Origin: Brevibacillus_D fluminis_A
GTDB taxonomy: Bacteria; Bacillota; Bacilli; Brevibacillales; Brevibacillaceae
Reading direction: 5' to 3'
Length of the DNA: 64,000 nt
Assembly (NCBI RefSeq): GCF_052072235.1
Contig: NZ_CM125436.1
Coordinates: forward strand, 3,776,001 to 3,840,000
Shown here: positions 33,907-42,403 of the stretch, in pieces
Numbering within the stretch: position 1 is the first letter of the stretch
How the letters are laid out: each line of letters starts with the position of its first letter
Translations under genes and position numbers: made by a program
The notes under the pieces: generated by a model
What the model saw: only the letters and a program-made list of their open reading frames with translations
Database searches by the model: none
What the model was told of the DNA's origin: nothing

Positions 33907-34575
33907 CTATTCAATTCGTTCCAGGTTGCCGTTCGAGTCCATTTTGAAAACCGGCTTCGCCGATTCTTCTTCCTTTAAAAAAGCAAGCTTGCGCGCACGC
34001 TCCATAATTTGTACGAGTGCTTTGTAATCCTCGTTCACATCTTGCACGGTTTCCATATCTTTTTTCAGCCGTTGATTTTCTTCACGCACTTCTTTGAGCA
34101 GCATCTGATGGTTGGCAAGCTCGATTTCCAACTGCTTGACACGACGCGACAATTCCTTCTGATTCATGAGGACGCGAATGGCTGCATCCAGCTCGCTTTC
34201 CAAGTCTCCTGCGATTGGTTCCGGCATTTCCGGCACAATCGTCGCGGTAGCCGCAGGAGTGACCACAGGCGGTGACTGCGGAAGGCCGGGCGGCGCTTCC
34301 GTGGCAAATTCGGTGCGAACGGCTGCGGTAACCGCCCGTCCGTTCTTTTTCAGCTGCTGGCGCTGCCCTTTCGCAATGGCGATCGCAGCGTCATATCGCT
34401 TCCGCACGGCACTGTTCCAGCGGAAACCGCAAGCGGCCGCTGTCCGGCCCAATCGCTGTCCGACCTCCTCGAAAGCGGCAAGCTGGGTTCCGCCATCACG
34501 AATATGCCGAAGCGTTACCTCGGCCAGTACCAAATCATCATCGTCTGTCCAAGCATCTTGTCTGGAAGCTACCAT
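33907..34575 (-). CDS. ylbO: RsfA/YlbO family prespore-type transcription factor
   Basis: 222 residues. An N-terminal Myb/SANT-like DNA-binding domain (about 6-65; AWTDDDDLVLAEVTLRHI, then RLGRTAAACGFRWNSAVRK), a proline/alanine-rich linker, and a C-terminal coiled coil (about 130-200). RsfA proteins adjust sigmaF-dependent transcription in the forespore; YlbO is the paralogue next to ylbP. The ATG at 34575 follows GGGAGGG. Its leader holds an 11-bp inverted repeat (34597-34656). Confidence 0.88.
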   Translation of the reverse strand: MVASRQDAWTDDDDLVLAEVTLRHIRDGGTQLAAFEEVGQRLGRTAAACGFRWNSAVRKRYDAAIAIAKGQRQQLKKNGRAVTAAVRTEFATEAPPGLPQSPPVVTPAATATIVPEMPEPIAGDLESELDAAIRVLMNQKELSRRVKQLEIELANHQMLLKEVREENQRLKKDMETVQDVNEDYKALVQIMERARKLAFLKEEESAKPVFKMDSNGNLERIE

Positions 34576-34596
34576 ATGTGAAGTCCCTCCCGCTTC

Positions 34597-34656
34597 ATAA
34601 AGTACATGCCCGGTCGTTGGGATACCGGACGTCTTTGCTAAAATGATGTACTTTAT
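34597..34656. promoter_or_regulatory. Inverted repeat in the rsfA/ylbO leader
   Basis: A perfect 11-bp inverted repeat, ATAAAGTACAT (34597-34607) and its complement (34646-34656), encloses a smaller CCGGT/ACCGG stem. It lies 22 nt upstream of the start, so it can fold in the RNA or act as a looped operator. Confidence 0.6.
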
Positions 34657-34757
34657 CCTATGCCCGTTTATACTCTGGTAGAATCGCCATCTACTAGAAA
34701 AGTATCTCCAAGCATGTCCTTATTTAAACGAGAGTAAACCTACTTGCTCTTTTTCCC

Positions 34758-35525
34758 CTACTTGGACTTGTGAAGGAACTGTTGGACGACGGACAGATGC
34801 GGCTCGCTGCCCCACATCCCGGTGCATTGCCTGATTTCCATCTCCACGCGTTCCGTTTCATGAATGCCCGCGCGCTTCCAGGCCAAAAGGCGCAAATACG
34901 CTTGAATGCCTTCAAGTGGCTGGGCTGCGATCGATTGGGCAAAAGCTTGCACCTTGGCGTTCAATTCTTCCGGTGGGAAACAATCGTCGACAAAGCCAAG
35001 CTCTTTCGCCCGCTTTGCATGAAGCCGCTCCCCCGTCAACAGCAGCGTCAGCGCCTGCCCCTCGGACAGCTTGGAAAAGAGACGGCTGCCTCCGCCCCAG
35101 CCGCTTGTAATGTGCATGCCGATTTGCACAAAGCCGATCTTGGCAGCATCGCTTGCAAAGCGGAAATGGCAGGATGCGGCGAATTCGCAGCCGCCGCCGA
35201 TCGCCGTGCCGTTGATCATCGCAATCGTCGGCTTGCTGAACGCATCGAGCCTGTCGAGAAGATCGCCCACCTTGCGCAACAGCGGATAGGCCTCCTCCCC
35301 GCGGACGGACAGGAACTCTTCCAAATCGCCTCCGGAAATAAACGTACTGCCCGCTCCCGTAAAAATCAGCACCTTGACTGCCGTATCCTGCTCCAGAATG
35401 CCAAGCAGCTCGTGCAGCTCCTCCACCATGCGCAAGCTGATCGCATTGCGCACATGCGGCCGGTTGAGGGTAATTGTCGCGATCCCATCAACCACCGCTA
35501 CCATCAATGTCTCATATGTATGCAA
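34758..35525 (-). CDS. Enoyl-CoA hydratase/isomerase family protein
   Basis: 255 residues, single crotonase domain. Oxyanion-hole segments are FTGAGSTFISGGDLEEFLS (about 56-74) and INGTAIGGGCEFAASCHFRFAS (about 103-124). The glutamate of the classic IGGGCE position is present; at the second catalytic position the sequence is GMHITSGWGGGSRL. The product could be a hydratase or an isomerase acting on a branched or unusual CoA ester. The start is TTG at 35525, with GGAGG 7 nt upstream; the next in-frame ATG is 8 codons in. Confidence 0.88.
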   Translation of the reverse strand: MHTYETLMVAVVDGIATITLNRPHVRNAISLRMVEELHELLGILEQDTAVKVLIFTGAGSTFISGGDLEEFLSVRGEEAYPLLRKVGDLLDRLDAFSKPTIAMINGTAIGGGCEFAASCHFRFASDAAKIGFVQIGMHITSGWGGGSRLFSKLSEGQALTLLLTGERLHAKRAKELGFVDDCFPPEELNAKVQAFAQSIAAQPLEGIQAYLRLLAWKRAGIHETERVEMEIRQCTGMWGSEPHLSVVQQFLHKSK

Positions 35526-35646
35526 AGTGCTTCCTCCTTTGACTGTAAAGACGCCCATTCATCATCTCTCATTGTAGTGTTGAACCCGAAAAGAAAAAAG
35601 AGGCAGCAACCGGTGCCCCTCTTCGTTTCTCCCATCTATTTGTCCG

Positions 35647-36045
35647 TTACGCGCACGTGCGCTTGCTGCCGCGCGGCGAAAGAATTTTTTTCATAGCTTG
35701 TGCATTGTAGCCGATGATCAAGTTTTCCCCGTCAGTCAAAATCGGACGCTTCAGCAATCGCGGCTCATCGCTTAACATTTCCAACAGCTCGCTTACAGTC
35801 ATATCGTTGATATCCCGATCCAAGCCTTTGAACTTCTGGCTGCGTGTCGATAAAATTTCGTCCAGTCCGTTGGTCGTCATCTTGATGATGTCAAGCAGCT
35901 CTTGCGCCGTCGGAGGATTTTTAAACAGATGGCGCTCTTCAAATGAAATTCCGTTTTCCAATAACCACGATTTTGCCTTCCGACAGGACGTACAACTTGG
36001 ATATGTAAAAAACGTCAGTTTCTGTTCAACTGCCACTGCTGTCAT
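35647..36045 (-). CDS. mgsR: Spx/MgsR family transcriptional regulator
   Basis: 132 residues, ArsC/Spx thioredoxin-like fold. The redox switch CTSC lies in YPSCTSCRKAK (about 18-28). RHLF and the C-terminal RPILTDGENLIIGYNAQAM fit MgsR (YqgZ) better than Spx. MgsR controls part of the sigmaB general-stress response in B. subtilis. The ATG at 36045 follows AAGGAGGT. It lies near yqgY, as in B. subtilis, and has a consensus sigmaA promoter at 36118-36147. Confidence 0.85.
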   Translation of the reverse strand: MTAVAVEQKLTFFTYPSCTSCRKAKSWLLENGISFEERHLFKNPPTAQELLDIIKMTTNGLDEILSTRSQKFKGLDRDINDMTVSELLEMLSDEPRLLKRPILTDGENLIIGYNAQAMKKILSPRGSKRTCA

Positions 36046-36117
36046 GAGCGATACCTCCTTCATGTGGTTCTCTTTCACGCATCAGTTATGGGCAAAGAGA
36101 CCGTCCCTTTTGATGAA

Positions 36118-36154
36118 ATTATAGAACTTCCATTAACACTGTGTCAATAGTGTT
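36118..36154 (-). promoter_or_regulatory. mgsR sigmaA promoter with overlapping operator-like dyad
   Basis: TTGACA (36142-36147) and TATAAT (36118-36123), both perfect, are separated by 18 bp. The dyad AACACT-N8-AGTGTT (36135-36154) covers the -35 box, which suggests repression at this promoter. Confidence 0.8.
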
Positions 36155-36198
36155 TAATTTAAAATATTACCTTAAACAGTTATCGACGCACTCTATTC

Positions 36199-36227
36199 TT
36201 AACAAGATTGAAAAAATCGGCTACACT
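36199..36227 (+). promoter_or_regulatory. SigmaA promoter of the COG2345 regulator gene
   Basis: TTAACA (36199-36204), a 17-bp spacer and TACACT (36222-36227), about 160 nt before the start codon. Confidence 0.6.
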
Positions 36228-36384
36228 AATACAAAACGCGCAACTGCGCAATTTCTTTTGCGGAAGGCGGATTGTTTCGATCGCCTGCCCACCATGAGCT
36301 GCAATGGAGTTATAGCTGTAGTTGACCGCCGAACGTTTCGGTGAATGTTTTCATTGATCAGGCTATCTGAAAGGGGAGATTCAA

Positions 36385-37095
36385 ATGGATAGCGATACCC
36401 AAAAGCTAACGAGCGCATTGGCCGACCCCACCCGGTTTTCCATATACCAGTTCGTCGCATCGCAAAAAAATGCTGTTACCGTACAAGAGATTGCCGACCA
36501 GTTCACCATCCATCCGAACGTCGCCCGCCTTCATCTGACGAAGCTCGAAGACGTCGATCTGTTGAAGTCCATTTCGGACAAAAGCGGAAAAGGCGGCAGA
36601 CCGAGCCGTCTTTACTCGCTCTCCGACCAGGTCGTCAACCTGCAGTTCCCTCCGCGCGATTACCGGTTCCTCGCTGATATCGCCATCGAGGCGCTGCTCT
36701 CGCTCGGTCCTGCCGGGGAGGCTGCTCTTGTCACCATGGGCCACCGCATGGGCGTCGAGGCCGCAAAGCGCGCGATGATGGAACAGCCGATCAATCCGAA
36801 GGAAGACTTGGAAAAAACGCTGCAGCATGTGGAACGCCTTGTGATTGCCCAAGGGCTGAAGCCGGAGATCGAGCTTCTTGATACGCAAACATTGCGCTTC
36901 CGCGTTTACAACTGTACCTTCCTGGAGTCGACCAAGCGCTTTTCCGGCATGGTATGCAAAATGCACAACGCCCTGCTGCACGGAATATTCGAAGCGTATT
37001 TTGGGGAAATTGAGTTAAAGGAAGAAGAGTCGATGTTATCCGGCTGCAAATCCTGCACGTACACGGTGTTTCGTTTGGCTGAGCCTGTTCAATAG
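36385..37095 (+). CDS. ArsR-like winged-helix regulator (COG2345) with conserved cysteines
   Basis: 236 residues. Winged helix-turn-helix at about 5-80 (LADPTRFSIYQFVAS, then VQEIADQFTIHPNVARLHLTKLE). The C-terminal half has the pattern YNCTF, MVCKMHNALLHGIFEAYFG and GCKSCTYTV. This Cys/His set is typical of COG2345 regulators and, in the related SufR, binds an iron-sulfur cluster. An iron-sulfur or redox sensor is therefore likely but not proved. The ATG follows AAGGGGAG. It is divergent from mgsR and is a candidate for its regulator. Confidence 0.85.
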   Translation: MDSDTQKLTSALADPTRFSIYQFVASQKNAVTVQEIADQFTIHPNVARLHLTKLEDVDLLKSISDKSGKGGRPSRLYSLSDQVVNLQFPPRDYRFLADIAIEALLSLGPAGEAALVTMGHRMGVEAAKRAMMEQPINPKEDLEKTLQHVERLVIAQGLKPEIELLDTQTLRFRVYNCTFLESTKRFSGMVCKMHNALLHGIFEAYFGEIELKEEESMLSGCKSCTYTVFRLAEPVQ

Positions 37096-37125
37096 CTCGT
37101 CATAAAACGGACAAAATTAGAACCG

Positions 37126-37154
37126 TTTACACGTTTCTTCCTGTCCTATATAAT
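37126..37154 (+). promoter_or_regulatory. SigmaA promoter of yqgY
   Basis: TTTACA (37126-37131), 17-bp spacer, TATAAT (37149-37154), 63 nt before the ATG. Confidence 0.75.
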
Positions 37155-37217
37155 GGAAAGGAAATCTTGCTAATAGTTCCATATGCATGCAGGTTATTTG
37201 CCAAAGGGGTGATACAG

Positions 37218-37490
37218 ATGGATCGCATGTTTCGTGTGCTTAGCTTCTGGACACTGGTATTCTCTTTGATGGCGTTCTGGGGTAGCTTATACCCAATGGC
37301 GCTCATCTTTCTCGGCTTGACCGCCTTTTTCCTGTCCTTGGGCTACATGAATTTGTCTGAAAGAACGTACGTAAAAATCTTCTTTGGATTTATGTTTGTC
37401 TCTTTTGTCGGCTTTACGTACTACACCATGTTGGTAATGCCGGTAGGACCTGCTGAGGAGCATTCCTTGGCAAGCCTGCTACTGATGTAG
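37218..37490 (+). CDS. yqgY: DUF2626 family membrane protein YqgY
   Basis: 90 residues, three membrane helices (about 5-22, 25-42, 52-75). It begins MDRMFRVLSFWT, the family signature, and has LSERTYVKIFFGFMF and FTYYTMLVMP. Function unknown. The ATG at 37218 follows AAGGGGTG. In B. subtilis yqgY lies beside mgsR (yqgZ) and near yqgX, and the same three families occur close together here. Confidence 0.88.
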   Translation: MDRMFRVLSFWTLVFSLMAFWGSLYPMALIFLGLTAFFLSLGYMNLSERTYVKIFFGFMFVSFVGFTYYTMLVMPVGPAEEHSLASLLLM

Positions 37491-37510
37491 TCAAACGGGA
37501 CTTTCGCAAA

Positions 37511-37536
37511 AAAACGGCCGAAACGCCGTTTTTTTG
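37511..37536 (+). terminator. Rho-independent terminator of yqgY
   Basis: AAAACGGC/GCCGTTTT stem and T-tract, 20 nt after the stop codon. Confidence 0.88.
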
Positions 37537-37557
37537 TTTGCAAGCAGCGAATCGCAC

Positions 37558-37590
37558 AAAAAAGATGCTCCGCTACAAACGGGCATCTTT
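37558..37590 (-). terminator. Terminator overlapping the 3' end of the MidA-like gene
   Basis: AAAGATGC/GCATCTTT stem (37561-37568 with 37583-37590). The stop codon at 37573-37575 lies in the loop, so the last five codons are in the hairpin. Confidence 0.75.
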
Positions 37591-38721
37591 TTTGTGCAAA
37601 TGAGCCGTGATCTCCTCCGGCGCAGCTTTCGTTTGCACGAGCACTTTGAATATACCGCCCATCCCCCCAGGCAAAATCAGCTGCTGGATGGCTCGATTGA
37701 CTTTCATCGCCACACTTGTAAACGGATCCCGATCCTGGTGCTCGACCAGCTTTTGCAAGATGCCGCTCCGGATCAAAAAATCGTCCTGCCTGCCGTACCA
37801 TGCGGCGGACAGCCCCGCTTCCTCTCCCCATTTTTCCAAAAGCGAAAAATTCACATGTGCCGTCATGTCCTGCTCCCCGACCGCGCGGAACGGGTCTTCG
37901 TGGGCATGATGCTGATGATAGCACATCAGGGTGCCGCGCTTGCGTGCCGGATGATGCAAAAGCTCCTGGCTATCGCCGTAATCGATCGTAATGACAGCGC
38001 CTCTGGCAAGCAGCGACGAAACATCGCGGACGGCGTCATGCATGCCGAGGCAAATCTCTGCGCGCATACCTGTAGACAATGCCAGCTTTTCCTGAGCCAG
38101 AAACCGGCTTACTTGCGGCGTAAGCGCGGGCAAAACGCACTCCGCAAAAGCAGACGCCTGTTCATCCCACCTGACACCGATCTCAACCAAGCCGTCTTTT
38201 CCTTGCTCCACGATATGAACCGGGAACGCATCCAGCCATTCGTTGGAAAAAATGACGCCCTCCACCGTTCTCTCCTTGGCCGCTTCCGCAAGTGAGGCAT
38301 GCCACTCAATCCGGTTCGTCATATGCCCAAACGCTTCTTGCTGCAGCGCGCGGTGATACGGACTGGCCTCAATGACGATCACGTTAAGCTTAGCGAACAA
38401 GGCCGGCTGAATGTTTCGAATACGGGTGAGCAAATGCGTCATGAGATACCCCGTGCCTCCGCCGATCTCCACGATGGTCGGCTGTACCGGCTTGAGCACC
38501 TCCATCATGCACACAATTGCATCGGCAATCGTTTCGGCAAAAACAGGGTGCACGGTGGCACTTGTATAAAAATCGCCTTTTTTCCCCACTTTTGGCCGAT
38601 TCGCGGTATAATAGCCATAGCGAGGATGGTACAGCGCTTGCTCCATGAAACGGGCAAACGGTATCATCCTCGACGGACTTTGTTCACATTCTTCACGGAT
38701 AAGTTGTTCTAGCGTTTCCAT
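37573..38721 (-). CDS. SAM-dependent methyltransferase, MidA/NDUFAF7-like (COG1565)
   Basis: 382 residues. The N-terminus shows the family opening IPFARFMEQALYHPRYGYYTA and GDFYTSATVHPVF; the SAM motif is VEIGGGTGYLMTHLL (about 88-102), followed by FSNEWLDAFPVH. The eukaryotic relative MidA/NDUFAF7 methylates an arginine in complex I; the bacterial substrate is unknown. The start is the ATG at 38721 with GAGGAG 7 nt upstream. The frame stays open far upstream on the opposite strand of two plus-strand genes, but that part is antisense and not coding. Confidence 0.88.
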   Translation of the reverse strand: METLEQLIREECEQSPSRMIPFARFMEQALYHPRYGYYTANRPKVGKKGDFYTSATVHPVFAETIADAIVCMMEVLKPVQPTIVEIGGGTGYLMTHLLTRIRNIQPALFAKLNVIVIEASPYHRALQQEAFGHMTNRIEWHASLAEAAKERTVEGVIFSNEWLDAFPVHIVEQGKDGLVEIGVRWDEQASAFAECVLPALTPQVSRFLAQEKLALSTGMRAEICLGMHDAVRDVSSLLARGAVITIDYGDSQELLHHPARKRGTLMCYHQHHAHEDPFRAVGEQDMTAHVNFSLLEKWGEEAGLSAAWYGRQDDFLIRSGILQKLVEHQDRDPFTSVAMKVNRAIQQLILPGGMGGIFKVLVQTKAAPEEITAHLHKKDARL

Positions 38722-38826
38722 CTGCGAACTCCTCAGACAACAAGTTTTTACGACGCAGCAGCTTTTGCTTACGTCATGAACAAGGTGCGTAGTTTTCCCA
38801 TTTCCCATAGAAAGAGGTTTTGTCAA

Positions 38827-39888
38827 ATGCGTAGTTTTCGTCTTATCATGCCTGTGCTGTTGCTCGGTCTGTTCGCGATCATCGTGGCAGGCTGCGGCCA
38901 AAAGGTGCCGGCAAAGGATGCCCTGAAAGCGGCAGCCCAGCAGCAAACCACCCTGAACAGCTACAGCTTCTCCGGTAATCTGACCTTGCGCGTCGATTCG
39001 AAAAGCGACGAGCTGAACAACGATCCTGAAGCCAAAATGTTTCTCGAGGCGTTGAAAAATACAAAGATCGCCTACCACGGCGCTACGTCCGTCGAACCGC
39101 TGCAAACCGAGCTGATTCTCGATGCGACCGTCCCACTCCAGGATGTTTCGATGAATTTTACCATGCCGATTGTGATGAATCAAGATAAGCTCTGGGTAAA
39201 AATTCCTGCGCTTTCCATGGTACCTGAATTGAATCATTTGAGCGGCAAGTACGTAGAGATAGATTATAAAGAATTGAGCAAATTGAGCGGGCAGCCTGTC
39301 AATTATTCGGTAGACCCGAAAGCGCAGCGCGAGCTTTCCGCGAAAGTGCTCGATATTTTCTTCAAAGACTTGGGAACCGACTATTTTACTGACGTGACCA
39401 AGGAAGAAGCAGCGCTTCCTGGCGACGTGCAGGCGGATCAAGTCGTCAAATTCGCCCTGACGAACGAAACGCTTGAACCTTTTGTCAAAACGCTTCTGGG
39501 CACGACGCTGCCGCAAATCATCGATACGGTCGCACAATCCGAAATGGCAAAAGAGATGAACATGACGCCTGAGCAAGCGACGCAAGCGAAAGAACAGCTG
39601 CAAACGGCAATCAAGGAATTGGAAGCGAACAAAGACTGGAAGAAAGCCCTTCAGATCAAAAAAGCGAATTGGCTGTTTGGCGTCGAAAAGGATGGCATCT
39701 CCTATCAAAAAATGGATCTCGACCTCACACTGACTCCGCCAAACGAGCCTGGATCGCTCGATTTCGGGATCACGCTGGATCAGAAAGTAACCAACAAAAA
39801 CGTGGCGCCGAAATGGGAGATTGGTACACCAAAAGCTGAAGAAGTCATCAAATTTATGGAACTGATGGGGCAAATGATGGCGAACTGA
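38827..39888 (+). CDS. Lipoprotein of unknown function (pair with next gene)
   Basis: 353 residues. A lipoprotein signal peptide with lipobox VAGC (Cys23). The mature part is a soluble mixed alpha/beta domain with long strand-rich stretches (SYSFSGNLTLRVDS, YHGATSVEPLQTELILDATVPLQ) and a helical insertion (about 215-275). The layout resembles lipid-binding exported proteins of the LolA/LppX kind, but no motif proves it. The ATG at 38827 follows AAAGAGG. The next gene starts 12 nt after its stop, so the two are surely co-transcribed. Confidence 0.75.
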   Translation: MRSFRLIMPVLLLGLFAIIVAGCGQKVPAKDALKAAAQQQTTLNSYSFSGNLTLRVDSKSDELNNDPEAKMFLEALKNTKIAYHGATSVEPLQTELILDATVPLQDVSMNFTMPIVMNQDKLWVKIPALSMVPELNHLSGKYVEIDYKELSKLSGQPVNYSVDPKAQRELSAKVLDIFFKDLGTDYFTDVTKEEAALPGDVQADQVVKFALTNETLEPFVKTLLGTTLPQIIDTVAQSEMAKEMNMTPEQATQAKEQLQTAIKELEANKDWKKALQIKKANWLFGVEKDGISYQKMDLDLTLTPPNEPGSLDFGITLDQKVTNKNVAPKWEIGTPKAEEVIKFMELMGQMMAN

Positions 39889-39900
39889 TAAGGTGAATCT

Positions 39901-40992
39901 ATGCGAAAGAGCCGTACCTGGTTGATTCTGTTTCTCTTGATCCTGCTCTTCCCGCAGCCCATGCCGGTCGGAAGAGCAATGAATGCCCCCGAGCTTGAGC
40001 AAGTCATCTTGCAGCAGCATTTTACGCAGAAGGAATTGGAACGCAATCTGGAGATTACGCGGAATGAGGAGAAGACGCTGCTCACGCAAATCGCCCAACT
40101 GGATTCCGAGCTGAGTCGGCAAGCCTTGATCATCGATGCGAAGCGCAGGCATGCTGGTGAAGTCGCCCGCGCCTATTACATGGGCAAGCGCGCCGACCTG
40201 CTCGCCCTCTTGTTTGAAACGGACAATTTTAACGATTTTCTGCTTGCCTACGATTTTTTGCAGATTCTGTTCACAAGAGATATGGAAAAAATGCAGGATT
40301 ATCAGACGGAGCGGCAAAAAGCGGCACAGCTGCAGCAAGACAAACAGCAGCGGCTGACACAGGTGCGCACGCTGCGCGCGCATTACGAATCGCAGCTGGC
40401 TGAAATGCTTGCGATCCAGAAGGAGAAAGAGGAGAATTTGCAAAAGCTGACCGATCCGACTTCCGTCCAATCGCTGATGGATCATTTGGTAGAAGATTGG
40501 CGAAAGGATGGGCTTCCCGCCTTCCGCGACTATTTCGCCATTTTGACCAAGGTCATGTTTGAGATTCCCGAGCTGGCCACGCCAGACCGGATTCATGCCG
40601 AAGGGTTGCTCACCCATACGCTCACGATCAAGGAAACGGATTTCAATCAATTTTTGGAGTCAAAAAATGCGATGTTCAAGCAATCGCAGTTCCACTTTGA
40701 AAACAATCAGCTTCAGGTGGAAGGCTCCTATAACCAGATGAACATGAAGATGATCGGCGAATATCAGCTGGTATCACCGACCGAACTGAAATTCCATATC
40801 ATCCAATTGTTTTACGACGGCTTCCAATTGCCTCAATCCACCGTCGATGAACTGGCAAAAGAGTTCGATCTCGGCTTCTACCCGACGATGATCTCGCCGA
40901 ACATCCAGGTTGAGGACATCAAACTGGCCGATCAAGCATTGACGTTAAAAATCAAGCTTGACCTGCCGTTTGGCTTTGGCAGCAAGCAATAG
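39901..40992 (+). CDS. Secreted coiled-coil protein of unknown function
   Basis: 363 residues. A signal peptide (about 1-26, cleavage after GRA), then a long two-stranded coiled coil (about 33-190) of the type in PcsB and CwlO-like N-termini (VARAYYMGKRADLLALLFETDNFNDFLLAYDFLQ), and a C-terminal mixed domain (about 215-363). No peptidase domain follows the coil, unlike CwlO. It is probably a cell-surface partner or regulator of the upstream lipoprotein. ATG with an AAGGTG site. Confidence 0.75.
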   Translation: MRKSRTWLILFLLILLFPQPMPVGRAMNAPELEQVILQQHFTQKELERNLEITRNEEKTLLTQIAQLDSELSRQALIIDAKRRHAGEVARAYYMGKRADLLALLFETDNFNDFLLAYDFLQILFTRDMEKMQDYQTERQKAAQLQQDKQQRLTQVRTLRAHYESQLAEMLAIQKEKEENLQKLTDPTSVQSLMDHLVEDWRKDGLPAFRDYFAILTKVMFEIPELATPDRIHAEGLLTHTLTIKETDFNQFLESKNAMFKQSQFHFENNQLQVEGSYNQMNMKMIGEYQLVSPTELKFHIIQLFYDGFQLPQSTVDELAKEFDLGFYPTMISPNIQVEDIKLADQALTLKIKLDLPFGFGSKQ

Positions 40993-41025
40993 CGGTTTGC
41001 ATCATGGCAACATGGCGGACCCACG

Positions 41026-41056
41026 AAAAAAGACCGGCGTCGCCGGTCTTTTTTTT
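41026..41056 (+). terminator. Rho-independent terminator of the lipoprotein/coiled-coil pair
   Basis: AGACCGGC/GCCGGTCT stem flanked by A- and T-tracts; probably bidirectional, as capA converges from the right. Confidence 0.92.
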
Positions 41057-41117
41057 GTTTTCCAAACCATTCAGGATGATGGCGTTATGATGACAATTTC
41101 AATGATACAGAAGAGTG

Positions 41118-42389
41118 CTACATCGCTTTTTTCGGTGAAGACATCGACGACACATGGATCGTCATTTCTTGAAGCAGCTTTTCCATCGTCTGGTACGTTT
41201 CTTTCGGGAGCCCCTTTTCTTTTTTCGCCTTGTACGCAAGCACGGTCTCCTGCAGCGGATAAATCGTATAGCTCCGCTTGCCAGCAACTTTTTGGTATAC
41301 GACATATGTCGGGATGACTTCCGCCTGCGCCAATACCGTGCTGCCGGGATCTGTTTTTTTCAACACAACCTTGAGGATCGCGCCGACATCTTTATAGTCC
41401 CACCGCTGGGCCGAGATGAAATTGCCGAGCGAATACATGACCAGTCCCCTGCGTGTGCTTCCGTCCGGATTATGGATCTCCCGCCACTCATAAGGCTGCA
41501 CCACATGCGGATGGGAACCTAATATCAGATCGGCACCAGCCGCAAAGCACAGATCGGCAGCCTTGCGCTGCGCATCGTTCGGCTGCCGCTGATATTCCAC
41601 GCCAAAGTGCAGCGCAACCGCCACGACATCGGCGCCAAGCTCGCGCGCACGCGCAACGTCTTTCCTGATCAGCTGCGGATCGATCAAATTGACCAAATAA
41701 GGCTTGCCCGCAGGGATTTTGATGCCATTGGTGCCATAGGTATAGGCCAGGACACCGAGCTTGATCCCGTTTTTCTCCAGAATCAACGGCTCATTGCGTG
41801 CCTCTGCCGTGCGGAATGTCCCGGTATGGGGCAGCTTCACCTTATCGAGATTGTCGATTGTGCGCAGCACCCCCAGCTCATGGCGATCAAGCGAATGGTT
41901 GTTGGCGGTGGTCACCGCCGAAAAACCGACGTTTTTTAATGTAGTTGCCAACGATTCAGGTGAATTAAACATCGGATAGCCGGTAAAACGCTGGTCGCTT
42001 CCGGACATGGTCGTTTCCAGGTTGCCGAGCAGAAGATCGGCTTGCTTCAATGTTGGCTCGATTTTGGCGAAAAACGGATCGAACCGATAGGTCTTTGCTT
42101 TCGGGTCCCACGCCGCCTCCAGCTGCTGGTCATGCACCATGATGTCACCGACAGCCATCAGTGTCAATTCATGCTCGACAGGCGCAACGGGTTCGCTTGG
42201 TTGCACAGGCGCAGGAGCTGCATTGCCAGGTACAGGCGGGCTCGCCAAAACGGTTCCCGCCTGATTCTCTGTCTTGCTTTCGTCTGTCTGTACATTCGGC
42301 GTCGCGCTCTGCTGCGGGATCGTGCAGCCAACCGTCAGCAAGACCGCCAAACAGGCAATGACAGACGAGACCATGCTTCTTTTTTTCAT
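41118..42389 (-). CDS. CapA family poly-gamma-glutamate-type metallophosphatase lipoprotein
   Basis: 423 residues. Lipoprotein signal with Cys22 (LTVGC), a linker rich in P, Q and E (about 25-70), then the metallophosphatase core: LMAVGDIMVHDQQLEAAWD, GNLETTMSG, TANNHSLDRHELG, ALHFGVEYQRQP and ILGSHPHVVQPYEW. Relatives take part in poly-gamma-glutamate synthesis or export (PgsA/CapA), but no capBC or pgs genes are near. It is therefore likely a stand-alone surface phosphatase. ATG start; yqgX follows on the same strand upstream with a 14-nt gap. Confidence 0.88.
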   Translation of the reverse strand: MKKRSMVSSVIACLAVLLTVGCTIPQQSATPNVQTDESKTENQAGTVLASPPVPGNAAPAPVQPSEPVAPVEHELTLMAVGDIMVHDQQLEAAWDPKAKTYRFDPFFAKIEPTLKQADLLLGNLETTMSGSDQRFTGYPMFNSPESLATTLKNVGFSAVTTANNHSLDRHELGVLRTIDNLDKVKLPHTGTFRTAEARNEPLILEKNGIKLGVLAYTYGTNGIKIPAGKPYLVNLIDPQLIRKDVARARELGADVVAVALHFGVEYQRQPNDAQRKAADLCFAAGADLILGSHPHVVQPYEWREIHNPDGSTRRGLVMYSLGNFISAQRWDYKDVGAILKVVLKKTDPGSTVLAQAEVIPTYVVYQKVAGKRSYTIYPLQETVLAYKAKKEKGLPKETYQTMEKLLQEMTIHVSSMSSPKKAM

Positions 42390-42403
42390 TTCGCTGCGAT
42401 CTC

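Larger units (their letters stand above)
36046..36384. other. 339-nt divergent promoter region (mgsR / COG2345 regulator)
   Basis: Two promoters face apart: that of mgsR (36118-36147, minus) and that of the regulator (36199-36227, plus). A 6+8+6 dyad (36135-36154) overlaps the mgsR -35 box. The regulator transcript has a leader of about 150 nt (36234-36384) with a GGCG-type inverted repeat but no recognised riboswitch. Confidence 0.6.

Noticed and set aside
38722..40650. A 640-codon upstream extension of the MidA-like frame on the minus strand
   Set aside because: It runs antisense to two well-supported exported proteins, has no ribosome-binding site, and the family's normal start is at 38721.
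41118..42389. Poly-gamma-glutamate capsule locus suggested by the CapA-type gene
   Set aside because: No ligase (capB/pgsB) or transport (capC/pgsC) genes are near, so only a stand-alone CapA-like phosphatase can be claimed.
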